A DNA stretch of 64,000 nt. Source: Purshia tridentata (taxonomy: Eukaryota > Streptophyta > Magnoliopsida > Rosales > Rosaceae). The translations under genes were made by a program, and so were the position numbers. How positions within the stretch are numbered: position 1 is the stretch's first letter; each line of letters opens with the position of its first letter. Where the stretch lies: the NCBI GenBank assembly GCA_003254885.1, contig QANT01001693.1, positions 1 through 64,000 of the forward strand. The letters are read 5' to 3'. Shown here piece after piece: positions 11,521 to 25,302 of the stretch. A model generated the notes under the pieces. That model did not search any database and was not told where the DNA came from. It was given only the letters and a program-made list of their open reading frames with translations.

Positions 11521-14500
11521 CAATTATAAATTAATTAAGCTGCCATTAATTCTTTCTTAATCGAAATTTTATTGTAGTCTAATAGATGCCTCAAATTGTG
11601 GCATTAATAAATTCTGTTCAGACATTTACATTAAAGGTCAATAATCACAATTAAACTTATCCATTTTTGTCAATATCGGATTTGGCCTTTAGAGAGATGA
11701 TAAAGCTTATCGAAATGCACATAGTTTTCCCATCCGTTGAGTGTTAAACTAATCACAAGGTGCGTTTAGGTGTGGAAATAGAATGGCAATGGGATTAAAA
11801 AATCAAGTGAGAAATATTTTAAGAGCTCGAAAGTTATAAATTTATTCTGAGGCTCAAAGCTTCCATTCAATGGCTTGAGGTTCAAGGCTTCGGGATTTGA
11901 ATTCTAACTCGGATAAGAATTTAAGGTCTTATATGAGATTTTACGAAAGTGTCCTTAAAAATTGTAGTGAACGCCTTGTTACATATCATGTAAGAAAATG
12001 TGTGAATCAAAAGATAGTCAAATTGAATCAAACTAATGAAATGCATAAATTGGAAAACATATCTTGTATATTGTAGAATTTGAAAGATTATGATACAAAA
12101 TAAAAGGAGCCAAACTTTAAAAATGTGAAGTGCAATAAACCCTGAATCCTTTTATTTATTGGACTTAATTAAAAAACTATGCATTATGAAATAGACAAAT
12201 TAATGGTAGCTAGGTTTTGACTTGAATTAATTATCTAGTCTTTGAAGCCCTGAAGCCGAATAAAAAAGTGCCATGTTGGTGAGTTTGGGTCATTAATTTG
12301 ACTCGGTATTCCACTCCAACTCTTGATGGTCGACAGATCCATGATCTGAGAAGCATGGTGTGCAGTGGTGAGAGACCAATAGTTGAAATAGTTGACTTGT
12401 GTGCTCTACTGCCAACAACAAGGTCTCGCAAGTCTTCTACTTCTCATCAACCTCTTTGGCTTAATGCTTTGGTTTCCCATCTATGATTCTGTACGACTGT
12501 CCCACTGGGACCAACTATATAAAACTCTGTCTGGTGGGCCCATGACACGTGTGTCCCTACTTGAGGCCACGTTGCGATCACTTGGAGCCATGGGACCCAG
12601 ATCAAATGTGAGGATCCTAAGTGAAGGGTCCCACTTGTGTGTTGCCTAGCTTACCATAATAACATGGTCCTCCAAGTTCTAGTTTTCTTTGATCTCACAG
12701 TGAACTGCAGAATTCTAAAATGGGAGACATTTGAATAATGGAAGATGCATAATTGAATATTTTAATTGATGCAACCAGTAAGGCACCGACTCTCAATGGA
12801 GTAGTTTAATTAACCTACAATTATTTATGTGTGCTTGTGGAAGGAGGGACCAGTAGTTAATACGGAACTGAAGGGACCCAGAAAACAAGGGCAACTACCC
12901 TTAATCAAATTGCCACTGCAATTTTGTTCACTCTCTCTCTCTTTCTCTCTCTCCCTCTTTAAGGGGTCCTTTACTTGGTTGAATCATCTTGTGATTCCGA
13001 GCCAGTGCTTTAGATGAGTACATCAATCATTGCAACTGGGAACTTTGTATTAATGTACCTACCTTGAACTCAGAAACTTCATTTCATTCTGTTTTAAGTT
13101 TTTAACTTTTAACCAATTTTTGTACACCCATCAACTCGTCCCCTGAGCCAAATAGTGACTTGAGGCTATCTTTATGATGAAACTTACTCTTTTAACAGGG
13201 GAATGTTAGTTGCTTCTTTTATGATCCACGACTGCGTCTTATTTTTAATGTTTGGTATTGTGAATCATACAAATGTGTATAACATCAAAAATATATACCA
13301 TTCCATATTAAAATTCAAGTGTCTTCTTAAGTTATATCAAGATCAGTGTCAAACAAGAAAAAAAGTTATATATTGAGAATTTTTCTACTGTTATAAACTG
13401 GTTAAGTTAAAAACAATATTAGCATAAGGAAAAAGGAGAACTATGTGGCGCCTTCATAAAAGTGGTATCAAAACTAATAATTGCACGAATTAGAAGTGAA
13501 GGTGGAACACACAGACTCCATATGCTAAAGAGCCAAGGCAAAGTTGGCTACTGAACTGTTAATGCTTTGGATGGTCAAAACTTGATATTATTTGGAAATC
13601 AGAAATTGTGGATCAAGAAGTTAGTCTGATTCACATGGATTACATAACGGTAAACCTTAGAAAGATTAAATCGGATATGTCTCCTCCACCCTTAGTTCTA
13701 CAAGATAATTAAGCCAGAGACATTATTGTACAAGGTAGAATCGAATAGAGTAACTCCAACGTGCAAATGACCTTTAAAAAGGAGAAAATTTAAGTGGTAA
13801 TGCCACTGAATATCTACAAATTCAGTTCTAATAGAGAAATATATCCTAATACGAGAAAAGTGAACTATGTTAGCATTTAAGGGTCAAAAGTCTAACACAT
13901 TCAATTCTAATAAGGGAATATACCCTAATAGGAGAAAAGTGAATTTTATCAACATTTAAGGGTCAAAAGTATGTCTGTATCACATACATAGAATGTCTGC
14001 ATAGTAAAATTTTCTTTAAAAAAGTAATCCGAGTTATAAATTGACTGCGACTTTATGGCAAATTATCATAGATAGAGATAACGCTTCAATTCATGATTGA
14101 TTGATGCAAGCCAATACCTCTCACTAATTGAGGTGTTAAGTTAAAATATTTTGACCATTTTGGGTGGCATTTCTTGTATCATTGTATTGAATCAACGCGT
14201 ACCTTTCCAAGGTTCCGGTGCGCCTAACCCTTCTTGACTATTATAAATTCTGAATTCATATGTATAATTTTTGCTAGCGCCTAACCCTGTCGACTAATAA
14301 CATGAAATACTCCACTCCTAAGTAAACTAACTATATCCAAGTGCTATAATACCAAAAACTGAAAGTGAGTTAGCAAATTGTATTTACATTTTGAGTAAGG
14401 TGCTTTGGGGTTGGAAACAATTGAGTATATTTATTTCTATAAATTCAAGTCACAATTTGGACCAATTCATTAAATTATGTACTATTGGCAAGTCTTTGTC

Positions 14501-15084
14501 AATGGGAATTTTAATGATTTCTTAATTTGTGTTTTTGGAATCAATCACTCAACCATATAGTTGCACTTAACCTACCTTGAATAATTTGATTTAGAAAAAA
14601 GAAAAATGACCCCTAACCATATAGTATACTCCCAAAGAGTGAGAATGTATCAAGATAGAGAAGTCAAACTTTAAATTTGTTCAAGAATAAAGTCAACCAT
14701 TTGGTTTGTGCTTCCACCATTTCAAGCCCATGAGTAATGACAACTCTAATATTCCCATGGACTCTACATCAAGATCATCAATCTTCCCACTAGATGCTTT
14801 TGAGGGAACATTTCTTGGATGCACATGTAAAGGGGTTGAAAGGTCATGTAAAGCAAGTAGCAAAGGAAAACATTATAAAAAAAAAGAGTATGAAAGGCCT
14901 CTACTTTCTTTCATCTCTTTTTAAAAGCCATAGACATGGATCAAAATATGGCCCTCTTTTCATGTGCTAAAGTGGGTCATATTCTTGTGAATTGTGATAA
15001 CATTTGACAGAGAGAAAAAAAAAAGGCAAGGATATGAAAGCTCCAAAATTCCCGGATAAAATAGAAGAAACACAAAAGAAGCAT
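11521..15084. other. Long intergenic stretch without a recognised gene
   Basis: I see no protein-like frame and no clear RNA gene. The only ordered feature is a diverged direct repeat at 13820-13970. A CT microsatellite lies at about 12931-12957. Confidence 0.5.
13820..13970. repeat. Diverged 79-bp direct tandem repeat
   Basis: Copies at 13820-13891 and 13899-13970 share 'attca.ttctaata', 'gagaaaagtgaa' and the ending 'catttaagggtcaaaagt'. The period is 79 bp. Confidence 0.8.
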
Positions 15085-15169
15085 TGGGGTGAGAGAGGCT
15101 CGAACTCTCGACCTCAGGATCACTCAGAAGCTATGAGACCTACGCGCTAGCCAACTGCGCCACCACCCC
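15085..15169 (-). tRNA. Elongator tRNA-Met (CAT), intron-containing
   Basis: On the minus strand the gene starts GGGGTGGTGGCGCAGTTGGC and ends CTCTCTCACCCC plus discriminator A. The acceptor stem pairs GGGGTGG with TCACCCC. Box A (GGCGCAGTTGG) and box B (GAGTTCGAGCC) are intact. The anticodon CAT is at 15133-15135 of the plus strand (read as ATG). The gene is 85 nt, and the extra bases after the anticodon loop match the short intron of about 11 nt known in plant elongator tRNA-Met genes. A T-rich terminator follows within about 25 nt. Confidence 0.95.
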
Positions 15170-15560
15170 TTGATGTTAACCGTTACAGCTTTTTGTTAAT
15201 ATTCTATTTTTTGTTTGGCAAAGTTTGAAATTCTATAAGAAAATCAGGAGTTGGTTCCATGTTGAACTGTTTTAACCTGTAACGCTGGTGACTATAAATT
15301 GTGGTCTACAATGCTTGAACAGCTATGATTGACAAGTCAATGAGTAGCCATTTTACATACCTTTCCTTAAATAAATTGTGTAACGTCATACCAATCTACT
15401 CAGTCTCAAAATTAAATTCATCAAGTGTGACAAACAAAATGTGGTATGACACAAACATGTACATTTTTCTAGTTGTTAACTTGAAACGAAGCATTTTCAT
15501 ATTTGAGTTTGTTTACATTAAAGCAAATCAACAAAATTCAGCTTCTGCTTGGCAGGTCCT
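15170..15560. other. Spacer between tRNA-Met and MFS gene A
   Basis: It holds the expected 3' UTR of the minus-strand MFS gene on its right side. No other feature is seen. Confidence 0.5.
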
Positions 15561-18500
15561 CTATTCTCTCATATTTGAGAATGTTAGCTGATGAGAGAGC
15601 AGAGACTTCTCATCATTATCATCCACGTCAAGGCTCTCTTCCACTCCATATTCCATGTCAATTTTGCTTTTTTCATTTCCATTCAGCCCTTTCGATTCCG
15701 AAACATGAACTTCTGAGTATTCGTCTCTTGAAGCAGAACAATCAGTTTCTAACTGTTCCATTTCTGACTCTATTAATGCATGCATTCTTGCTCGCTGTCT
15801 GTCTCGTGGGTATGTGCAGTAAAGGAAGGAGTAAATTAAGCAGCAGATTGCCATTGGAACACCAATTGCTGTGTAGAGTGCCTTGGCAAGTGATGCAGCA
15901 TTCTCTCTATCTGTTTCAATCTCTACAGTGTCTGATGATCCTTTAGGTATTGGCTTATAACCGAAAACGTGCTGAACCAAAATCCCAACTATTGGGGGAG
16001 CAAATGATGATAGGATGGATTCGAAAGATCGGTCCAGAGCATAGATGCTCGTACGAGACTTCTCAGGGACTATCTCTGCAAATATTGGACTGTGGCCCAG
16101 CTTACATATCGACGAAATCCAATAAAGTAAACATATATGATATTTTGTTACCATTGATTTAGTCTTTAATTGCACCTGTTGGAACTGATAGCTTAATACC
16201 TCCACCAGTCTACACCTGCAATGAATACAAAAATGGAATGGCCCAGAAGCATTTACACAAACGACCAACACAGATTTATAGTGGTTCGGCTCAACTGCCT
16301 ACATCCACTTTGCACACCCACTTTCACTAATATGATAGAAGAAATTACAAAGAATATGGATCAGCTGATACCACATCCATCTATGAATCTCTCTCTTACA
16401 CCTCTCTCTGATTCTTTGCTTTGACTCTCTCTAACATACACTCTCTGCTTGCTCTTCGTAATAGCAAGCTTCTCTGCTTCACCGAAAAGAAATGCAGCAG
16501 CCCCTGAGTATTTCTTCGCACAGAGAGACTCACACACAGAGAAAAAAATCACCGACACCACCCATTTTGTTCTGCTGATGCCTCTTCTATCTCAGCCTTT
16601 TTCTTCTTAGGATCCGCTACAGGCCCCGACAGCAAAACCAACGGAAGGAATATCATGATCAGAAAAGAAAAGAAGGAGAAGGCTGAAATGATGCTGTCAG
16701 ATAGTGGGTGGGCCCCCCACATAATGAAAGATGGTTTTGGGCTCCACCAATCATAACAGCACCAGCATCACATGAAAACATGAATGTGCAGCATTTGAAT
16801 TAAACAGTTGTCATATGATTTGTGAGCCAAACTCAAGCTGGGAAAGGAATCAACCTTTTACCAAACATAACTTATTGGTTCATACAAAAATAAAATAAAA
16901 TCAAACATAACTTGCTGGAACTTACTTGGCCATGGAAAAAATTTACAGTGAAGGGTGTGGTTTTACTTGACAGATCATGCCTATATTCGTTTGTCAATGC
17001 TAGAGTGCCTATATCTGGTGAATATTGTTATGTGTTTCAAAAAGTAAAAAAAGAAATATTTGGTTTTGGGCTAGATTTGGTAGCTCTTTATTTATTCCAA
17101 CCTATGAGACAAGAGAATGTATCTACGGAACTAAGCAAACTAGCATAAGGACCAAATTCAGACAGAATATATGAGTTGAATGGAACTTTATAAAGCTGCC
17201 AAAATGTCAAGAACACAAGAAAGTGTCTGCAATTTTGATCTTTACATGATGGGCCTCCCCAACCTAATTACAAAAAAAAAAAAAAAACTTGTGCAAGTGT
17301 TCATATGAGCAAGACTAAAAGTTTTATATATAGTGTGAACAAGGGCATACATGAACTAATTGTTCAGTAAGAGTCTACAGTTGTATGGAACTTCCATTAA
17401 CAATTCCTAGAGGGAGCAACCTAATCTAATATTCAATTCAGTTGTAATAAGAAATAATTGATATTTGCAGATTAAGATTGTCTAGCATGTGTTATGTGCA
17501 TAATTTATGCAGTAATAATCCACTATACATTTTATTTCGTCTTTCTCTTCTTCCCCACCTCATCGGAAAGCAAGGAACTTTTTTATTTTTAATTTTAGAA
17601 ATAAACACTAAACCGTAAACCCTCAAGACAAGTAAAAAAATGTAGACCGGATCAAGGATACTTACTTGTTAGTTGCTGGGCCGTTCCAGGAAATGAAGCA
17701 TCCCATGGTGAACAAGACCAACCCATGCATGAATGCTGTGGATGGGTCATCAGGCAAAACCAGCAGTAAAACAGCTGCTAAAGGAATGGCTGCACCTGAG
17801 CTTATCTGTGAAAGAACAATCCTACCAGCATTGGGAAAGCGTTTTGAGAGGACATCCCCCATTTTTCCTCCAAAGAGACCCCCAAGCGAACAAGCAATTA
17901 TAAATATGGTCCAAAGGAATGCAGTTTCTTTGTGGGTGAAACCGATGAGTTCTAACCACATAGGAGCAAATGACAGAGCTGACCAGGGGAATGATCCAGA
18001 GACACCCTGAGAAATGAGTATTTGAAAAGATGGGATTCTAATAACTGCCTTTGCTTCTTTAATCAGGTCTTTCACTTCTGTTGAAAATGGCTTATGTGAA
18101 ATTTGCTCTTTAGCTCTACCTTCGGTCGCTAAGTAGCGTGGATCATCAGCAAAGAGGTAAACAAATATACCAACTATGACACTTACTAGTGCAACCAAAT
18201 GGAATGCAATTCTCCAACCAGGTATACCCATTAATGAAGTGGAGGCTAATAGTACAGAAAAAAGACCACCAATTATGGAGCCAAGGTTGCCTGTTAGTTG
18301 TAACCATCCAAACGCTGTGCCACGGTTACTATCATCAGTTGAATCAGCAACAAGAGACTGTATGGCAGGAGTGACTATGGCAAGTCCAATCCCATTTAAA
18401 CCTCTTGAAACAGCCACCTAATTAACCAAATCAGACAACTAAGTGTTGATTATAATCTGGCAAGTCAAGTTCAATAAACAGGTTCTTCTGTCATTATTTT

Positions 18501-19765
18501 TAAGCTGAAAAAATGCAATATTCAAGAAGAATTTGTTACCTGCAATTTTCAGTTACACTTTATAAGTTTATCTTACAATGTTTTAGAGCTTATCTATTTT
18601 AACTAGTTTAGGCTTTATTATTCCAGCCAAAAGCTATGAGCTTCATGTTAACCAAGGCACCAATCTCTCCCCCTGATTCCCAACAAGCACAGGATCTTGG
18701 TATAGCTTCATACTTATGAAACAGTTATTCACTTGAAAACGATGAATGTGCTGCAATGACATGTAACCGGTATCAATATGCAGCATGGACAATGGCAATC
18801 ATGAATGAGCAAAAAGTAAAAACAAGAGAGAGAGAAATTGCTAGGCTTTCTAGCACTACCATTATGCTTAATACTTTGTGACTTCAGATTTTTGGTGTAG
18901 ACTAGGGAAAGAATAGAAGAGAAAAGAAGCCAAATTTATGATAACTTCAACTTTACTCTTGAATTCTTCATTCTTGAGTCACAATTACTATGGGTGAGTT
19001 ACTTATATAAACAATCTAAAATAAAATCCAAGACAATGAAACCAGAATGTTAATTTTAATAATTAATTATTAGAAATTAAATTAAAAAACTTAATTAAGA
19101 AAACTATATCTCGAATTTGGCGATGTTAAAGTAGAAGCATCTTCAAACTTAGAACTCCAATCCACTTTCTTCTACATGTGGGAACAGCAACATTATCAAT
19201 AACGTTTCTTACGAACAAAGCAACATCAGCAGCGTAACCTAAGTAAATGATTCGAACTCAGCTGTATTACCCATTTCATCAACAATTCAAGTTAAAAAAC
19301 CACAAGCTTCTCAAGTTCCTAATTAATCAACCCAATTCAACGAACCCAATTCATGGGCTGTTGTAGATCAATGTATACGAGCACAGCACCCTCTCCAAAA
19401 ACAAAGCCTCAAAGATGACAAACAACAATTCCATGTCATGAAAAAAAAAAAAACAAAACCCAATGAGAGATAGAGACCTGGAAGAAGGTGGAGGAAAAGC
19501 CAACAAGAAAGGTGGCAGCAGCCCAGAGAAAGGCACCAAGAGCAATGACATGGGCTCGGTTATGACGCATAGCGAGGTAAGCCGCAAGTGGGTAGCAGGA
19601 GGACTGCACTATGGATCTGAACAGAGTAAGCGACCCCAACCCAGTTGGGTCGGTGTGCAGAGCCGCCCCAACCTCTTTGTATACCCCTGGCAGCAATGAC
19701 TCATCAGCTCTCTCCATAATACTTGCTAGATTCACCAACACCAATGTCACAGTCTCTGACTTCAT
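15561..19765 (-). CDS. MFS transporter, copy A
   Basis: Three exons: 19765-19478, 18417-17666 and 16089-15561 (288, 752 and 529 nt), giving 522 aa. Junctions are CAG|GTCTCT / TAG|GTGGCT (phase 0) and AACAA|GTAAGT / CACAG|TCCAAT (phase 2), rebuilding PATNNPIFAEIVPEK. The protein has many hydrophobic segments, an MFS-like GRxxG-type loop region (SRGLNGIGLAIVTPAIQSLV), a second-half repeat (SFPWSALSFAPMWLELIGF) and a long acidic cytosolic tail ending SNMRE. It resembles the Arabidopsis At4g36790/At5g10190 group (from memory), whose substrate is unknown. Intron 2 contains a solo LTR, making it 1576 nt against 688 nt in copy B. The gene is an inverted paralog of the gene at 26141-29444. Confidence 0.93.
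16177..16758. mobile_element. Solo LTR of an LTR retrotransposon in intron 2 of MFS gene A
   Basis: The element starts TGTTGGAACT and ends TCATAACA, so it has TGTT...AACA ends. It is flanked on both sides by the 5-bp duplication GCACC (16172-16176 and 16759-16763). It is 582 bp and has no internal LTR copy, primer-binding site or coding frame. The intron of copy B has one GGTGC at the same place (28838-28842) with aligned flanks, giving the empty site. The inner 'gtggttcggctcaactgcct' word is common in plant LTR and TRIM elements. Confidence 0.88.
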
Positions 19766-20378
19766 TTTCTCACTGCTCTGTTTGAACCGAAAACAGAGAG
19801 GGAGGAGGCGGACAAATCAGAGTTCTCACTGTTTTAGAGAGAGAAGTGGCAGGAGGCTTTGGTTGACTTGGGTGGAGAGACTGGATGGGTATTTTTGGAC
19901 ATGGGATACGTTGAATATGAGACCCAGCATGCATGATTTTGAGGAGCTGGACACATACGTGGAGGGCTGGGGTTGATTTGGTTAGGTGATGGTGATAGAG
20001 ATTGACAGACATCAACGGCTAAAAAAGGGTTTTGAGTCTTCGTTTGTCTTTAATGTGTTTTTATTAAGTATTTAATTACTAATTAGTGAGATAGCTTGTG
20101 ATGGAAGGAAAGGAGAAAGATCAGAGATAGGCGTTACTAGAGGATGTTGCAAGAAGTTCGGGATTTGCTGAGAGATCACAGCTCTGAGACTCCGACATAA
20201 TTTTTTAAATACAGACAACTTCTAATTTTAATTAATCAATATAGAGAAAATAAAAAATAATTAAAGGAGCAAATGACTTGAAACAATTGACAACACATTT
20301 AAATTAAACAAATGAAACAAATGGATGCTATATATATATTACATTATAATTTCATAAATGCAGTTTCGATCTCAAGCA
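19766..20378. other. Leader of MFS gene A and 3' flank of the CRK gene
   Basis: The first 100-150 bp upstream of the ATG at 19765 align with the leader of MFS copy B: 'ttcaaacagagcagtga' just before the ATG and 'caagtcaaccaaa.cct' further up. The rest is AT-rich spacer and the 3' UTR of the CRK gene. Confidence 0.55.
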
Positions 20379-23300
20379 CTAGCGAGAATTGAATTCAATT
20401 ATTAACGAAGCCTCATTTTCTGGTGCTTTGACAGAGTTGCTTCTGGATCGATCCGACCCGATCACCCCTGAATTATTTTCCCATCCCAAAGAAATTTCGG
20501 ATCCAATGCTATTGTGCATAAAAAATGCTGGCTGTGAAGGTACTGGGAGAGTGAGAGAGTAGCTATTTAGCATGAGAGCAACTGAAGCCATGGTTGGCCT
20601 ATCTGCTATATTTTCTTGCACACATAATAACCCAATGTGGATGCATCTCATTATTTCAGTTCTTGAACCAGTCTTCAATGTTGGATCTATTAGACTAGAC
20701 GATGTCCCTTCCCTCCAACTTTTCCATGCCTGCAATGGTTTTTGAATTTGCAGAAACATAATTAGAGATAAGTTTCTTTCTTTGGTTGCATTCAATTGAG
20801 TAATACACCAAAGCTACATATATATTTTTCAATTTAACTTACATAGCTTATAAGATCCTCCACATTCTCTCCAAGACGAAAACAACTATTCTTTTGTCCA
20901 CTTATTATCTCCAAAATTAACACACCAAAACTATAAACATCGGACTTAACAGAAAATTGTCCATGCATTGCATATTCTGGAGCCATATATCCGCTGCATA
21001 TCCATGAGAAGAATGTCAACTTTCACTAACATGCATGAAAATTTTGAAAATTATTGATAAAACATAAATGACTATAATATAAGCCTTGTAGCCTCGTCAA
21101 GTACTTACTAGGTACCCACAATTCGACTAGTATTTCCTTGTGTTTGATCAGGCACGAACAATCTTGCCATGCCAAAATCTGAAATTTTGGGATTCATTTC
21201 TGCATCTATCAAGATATTACTAGCTTTGAGATCACGATGAATAATTCTAAGGCGAGAATCTTCATGGAGATAAAGGAGTCCTCGAGTAATGCCAACTATG
21301 ATTTTGTAGCGTCTATCCCAATCCAACTTTGTGCGCTTAGTTGGGTCTACATATTAATTCGTGCAAAAACAAGACTATGTTATAATATTTATCGCATGAT
21401 AAATTTTCAGTTAAATGGGTAGAATTTTAACCATACCAAATATGATGTGATCAAGACTTGCATTAGGGACAAACTCATAGACAAGAAGCCTTTCATTTCC
21501 TTCTAAACAAAAACCCAAGAGCCTAACCAAATTCCGATGTTGAAGTTTGGCTACTAATAAGACCTCATTTTTGAATTCTAAATCTCCTTGTCCAGAATTC
21601 ATAGAGAGCCTTTTTACGGCCACATCTTCTCCATTAAAAATTCTACCCTGAAAAAATATCAAAACAAAATAGACAAAAAATAAATAACATGATAAGTCGC
21701 ATTCAAGGAATCTGAAAGTTAGCTTATCGTAAATTTGGCACATAACCAATGTTGTTGCTCATGTTCATATATGCATCTCATTACCCTATAAACAGAACCG
21801 AATCCGCCCTGTCCAAGTTTATTTGCTTCAGAAAAGTCATCTGTGGCAATTCTAATGGTGCCAAAATCGAATTGCAAGGATTCCACAGTTCCAATTTCAT
21901 CTGCATCTTGGCCTGAGGAACAAGTAATAACAAAATAAAACTAGCAATATACATCAATATTAATAGCAATAGCTAGCTAGGCTTCCCCAAATCAAATGGA
22001 ATATACATTATTTAATATTCACAGGAAGTTCATAATTGTGTTTCAGTACCTGGAAGTAGCTTACTTGGATCAAATCTTTTCTTTGTCTTCCTTACTTTTA
22101 ACCAATAGCCAAGGGATACAAATAGTACCAGAGAAACAGCAATTGGCACAACAATAATGATGACAATCCGAGATGTGTTAGTACTCTTCTTTCCTGCAAA
22201 ATCAGAAATCTTCTGCGATGAAAGCATGTTTTGGATATTATGTATATATATTAAAGTGAGAAAAATTCTCCTGACCAGATGACTGCATTTTTTTTTTCCT
22301 TTAAATTTCCATTGCCAAGCGATTGACACGAACACCAAGCGCTCGGCACTTTATTTTCAAAACCGCTTCCCTTATTCTGGCTATTTCTTATTATGTTTCT
22401 TGACATGTTCATTCTCATATGATTTCAGAGTTAAAACTTAATTTTAAACCAACAAACAAAGTGCCTATAACTCAGAGAAACTAAAAAAATTGCATTATTG
22501 AGTATTGGGCGTGCTTGCCGATAGTTTGGCACCTAAAACCTCCTAAAAAAATGCGCAGATGTTTGCTTTTGAGAATGACTCATTAAAGTGATGTTAAATA
22601 ACCTACTGAACTTCAAAATTTAAAATTTTTTAAAAAACGAATCAACAATATATATCAAACTAATATCCTCTTTTTGTGAAGGCAGAGAGAAAAACATATA
22701 AGTGTAGTTAATTAGTCCCTATACCTTACAAACTAACAAAGAAGAAGGGATCGAATTAGGATAGAAACTTTAAGCTCAAATCGAACCTTTTATAACTAAT
22801 TAAAGCTATAACATCACAAAGAAATGATGGGTTGTAATAATAATCAAACGTTTCATAATAATATCATCTATATGTACCTCCTGATGGTACTGGTGGTGTT
22901 GATGATGGTGGCGAAGGTAGTGGTGCAACATTTTCAGGGTCATAGAAGCGAACAACCTCAAACCTAACAGTGCAGCTGGGCATGACAACTCTGCCACCAA
23001 TCTTCCCACCACAGCAGTCTGGAATACTTCCAAAAGCAGTCACCAAGCAATCACTGCACACTTGCTCCGACAAATCTGGCGTGCACTGAGCAAGCCCATA
23101 TATTGTTTGGAAATTCGGATCGGTCTCACTTCCTACTGCAAACTTACGAAGAGAACCGCCTGCTGCAGCTTCGCCGCTCAATTTCTCCATCAAGTTTTTA
23201 AGCACTTGGAGGAACCCGTCTACGTTGGAGGTCGACACGTTTTGTGTGTTGGCGAAATAGAAACGTGGCAAGTCTTCCTTGATGCCGTGGAGGGAGCGGT

Positions 23301-23712
23301 TTGAGTAGCGGAGCATGCAATTGTCGTAAAAGCCGAGGGCTTCTTTTTGGTTGGGGCAAAGCCGGAGGAGCTCTTGTGTGGAGTTGTTGAGGCAGCTCTG
23401 GCAAGCATCAGCCGCCATGTCTCCTCGGCAAAGAGCGGTCGCGTAGACTTGGTCGGAAGAGGTTTGGCCGTAGGAGGCGTTGTAAAAGCCATAGGGGTTA
23501 ACGGTGTCAAAAAGATGGGAGGAGAGGAGGGTTTTGAGGTTTGTGTGGTAGGTGCTATTGGTGGTGTAGTTACCTTTGTCGTTGAAGCAGTAGTTTTCAA
23601 ATTCTTGCTGAGCTAGGGCATGATGATGATGATCAGTAGCGATCATGAGTAATATAATTGAAGAAATTAAGAAGATGAATCGAATTAGTCTGGACGAAAC
23701 CAATATTGCCAT
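20379..23712 (-). CDS. Cysteine-rich receptor-like protein kinase (DUF26, CRK)
   Basis: Seven exons with good junctions: 23712-22878, 22193-22050, 21912-21785, 21647-21437, 21346-21109, 20993-20843 and 20729-20379. They total 2058 nt, 685 aa, which is normal for CRKs. A signal peptide covers about residues 1-34. Two DUF26/Gnk2 domains each keep C-x8-C-x2-C (C95/104/107 and C210/219/222). The transmembrane helix is about 288-310 and is followed by KVRKTKKR. The kinase has GQGGFGSVY (360-368), VAVK with Lys381, HRDLKASN with Asp478, DFG at 496-498 and an APE motif, so it should be active. Such proteins sit in the plasma membrane and act in stress, immune and redox-linked signalling. The gene lies between the two MFS copies. 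Several W-boxes lie upstream. Confidence 0.96.
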
Positions 23713-24633
23713 TGTGAATATTATTCATGTGTTTCATGCCCAATAGTATACATACTGTGGTTGAGAACATATCATTTTATATATGCAATCTAGGCATGTG
23801 ACCAAAACTAGTCAGCGTACAACATATTTGGATTACATATAATATATAGTGGTGGGTGGCCGAATTTGGTCTATATCATCATTGTATATACACATATTTT
23901 GTAGAGACGCGGGAGCTGCTTCAATCGGTCAAGCCCAAAATATCATTCTATGTTTTTTATTTATACAATTTTCCTTAAGGCATAACCGTGCACGGTTGTA
24001 CCTGTCTTATTGATCCAATTGATGTGACAAATAACATATCAATTTCTTATTTGCTGTAAATAAATAAAATCTAAAATAAACCCATAAATGAAAAAATGAC
24101 AAACTTTCATGTACATCAATCATTCTAATATCTTATTTATATATATATACATTATATGTGCAGCAACGTATACAGACAACATAATTAGATTTGTGCTCCC
24201 TTTGTTTATCTATACTGAAATAAAATTTTAGTTGTTGAAGGAAATAATTTTCAATTAATAACTATATATGTACATATATTGATTTATATATTAAATATCA
24301 TTTTCAAACTAGAAAAAAAAAAAAGTACAATATCTTTTTTTTCTGTCTACAAAAATGGCTTGTTCCCACTCATTTAAGACACGGCAAGAATATAATATAA
24401 GTGTAAAATTATCAATACATCCAAATTATCTCGGGGCTAAATCTAAACTATTTAAATCGATATGAGTACAATATTAATATACATATTAAATACGACAGGA
24501 CGTATACGGCAGGAAACACAAGGACTCTGTAATGTGTGAAATAATATATTAAACCCAGTCTCCTGCCCAATCCAATACATTAATTAATTACCTTAGGAAA
24601 AGTAATTACAGTAATTAAATTTAAAATTCTCCT

Positions 24634-25054
24634 TTGACCAGCGAGATTGTATACTGTTTTAGTCAAAACGTTGATTGAGAGAGGAGTGCTAGTTATTTTT
24701 ATTTTTGAGGACTAATTTATTTAAACCATTGATTGAAAGGGCCGGGACATTGAGGACGACAAGGCAAGAATTTTATCAAAGAATCCATTTGCATGTGTGT
24801 TAATTAACGCGTAATCTTGGTCAAATTAAGGAAAGGAATCTTCTATTAAAAAGAATAATGAAAAGTAATATATAGCTAGTTCAAAGTAATGCAAGAACAA
24901 GAAGCATGACCGCATGACCACAAAACAAGAAAAGTCTATAGTGCTTTATTCATAGTTACTTGTATATATACTGCATTAAGCATATATAGGAGTTTGATCA
25001 AGTTTTGGTCAAATCTAAGCTGTTAAAATCAACATATCAACACGTCTGGGTCAA
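24634..25054. promoter_or_regulatory. Cluster of W-box motifs upstream of CRK
   Basis: TTGACC or its complement GGTCAA occurs at 24634, 24819, 25007 and 25049, about 0.9-1.3 kb upstream of the CRK start codon. W-boxes bind WRKY factors, and CRK genes are often pathogen- or salicylate-induced. A direct role here is inferred. Confidence 0.35.
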
Positions 25055-25302
25055 TCAAGGAATTCAGACTTCGAAGACTTGTTCAATCTTTGAAATGAAA
25101 TAAAGCACGTATTCATAACTTATGTCCCTACAAATAGCAGAGGTAATAGTAGAGAGTAAATTTCGTACTTTATTTGGTACTCATTATGGTACTAAGATTT
25201 TGATTAAAGTCATTAAAAAAAGAGTAGAAAAAAAGAGAAATAGAAAGGGTGATAGTTTTAATAATTTTGATAAAAAACCTGATATCAAAATAAGTATCAA
25301 GC

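Noticed and set aside
23220-23616. Two open frames inside CRK exon 1 on other frames
   Set aside because: They overlap the well-supported DUF26 exon and show no domain.
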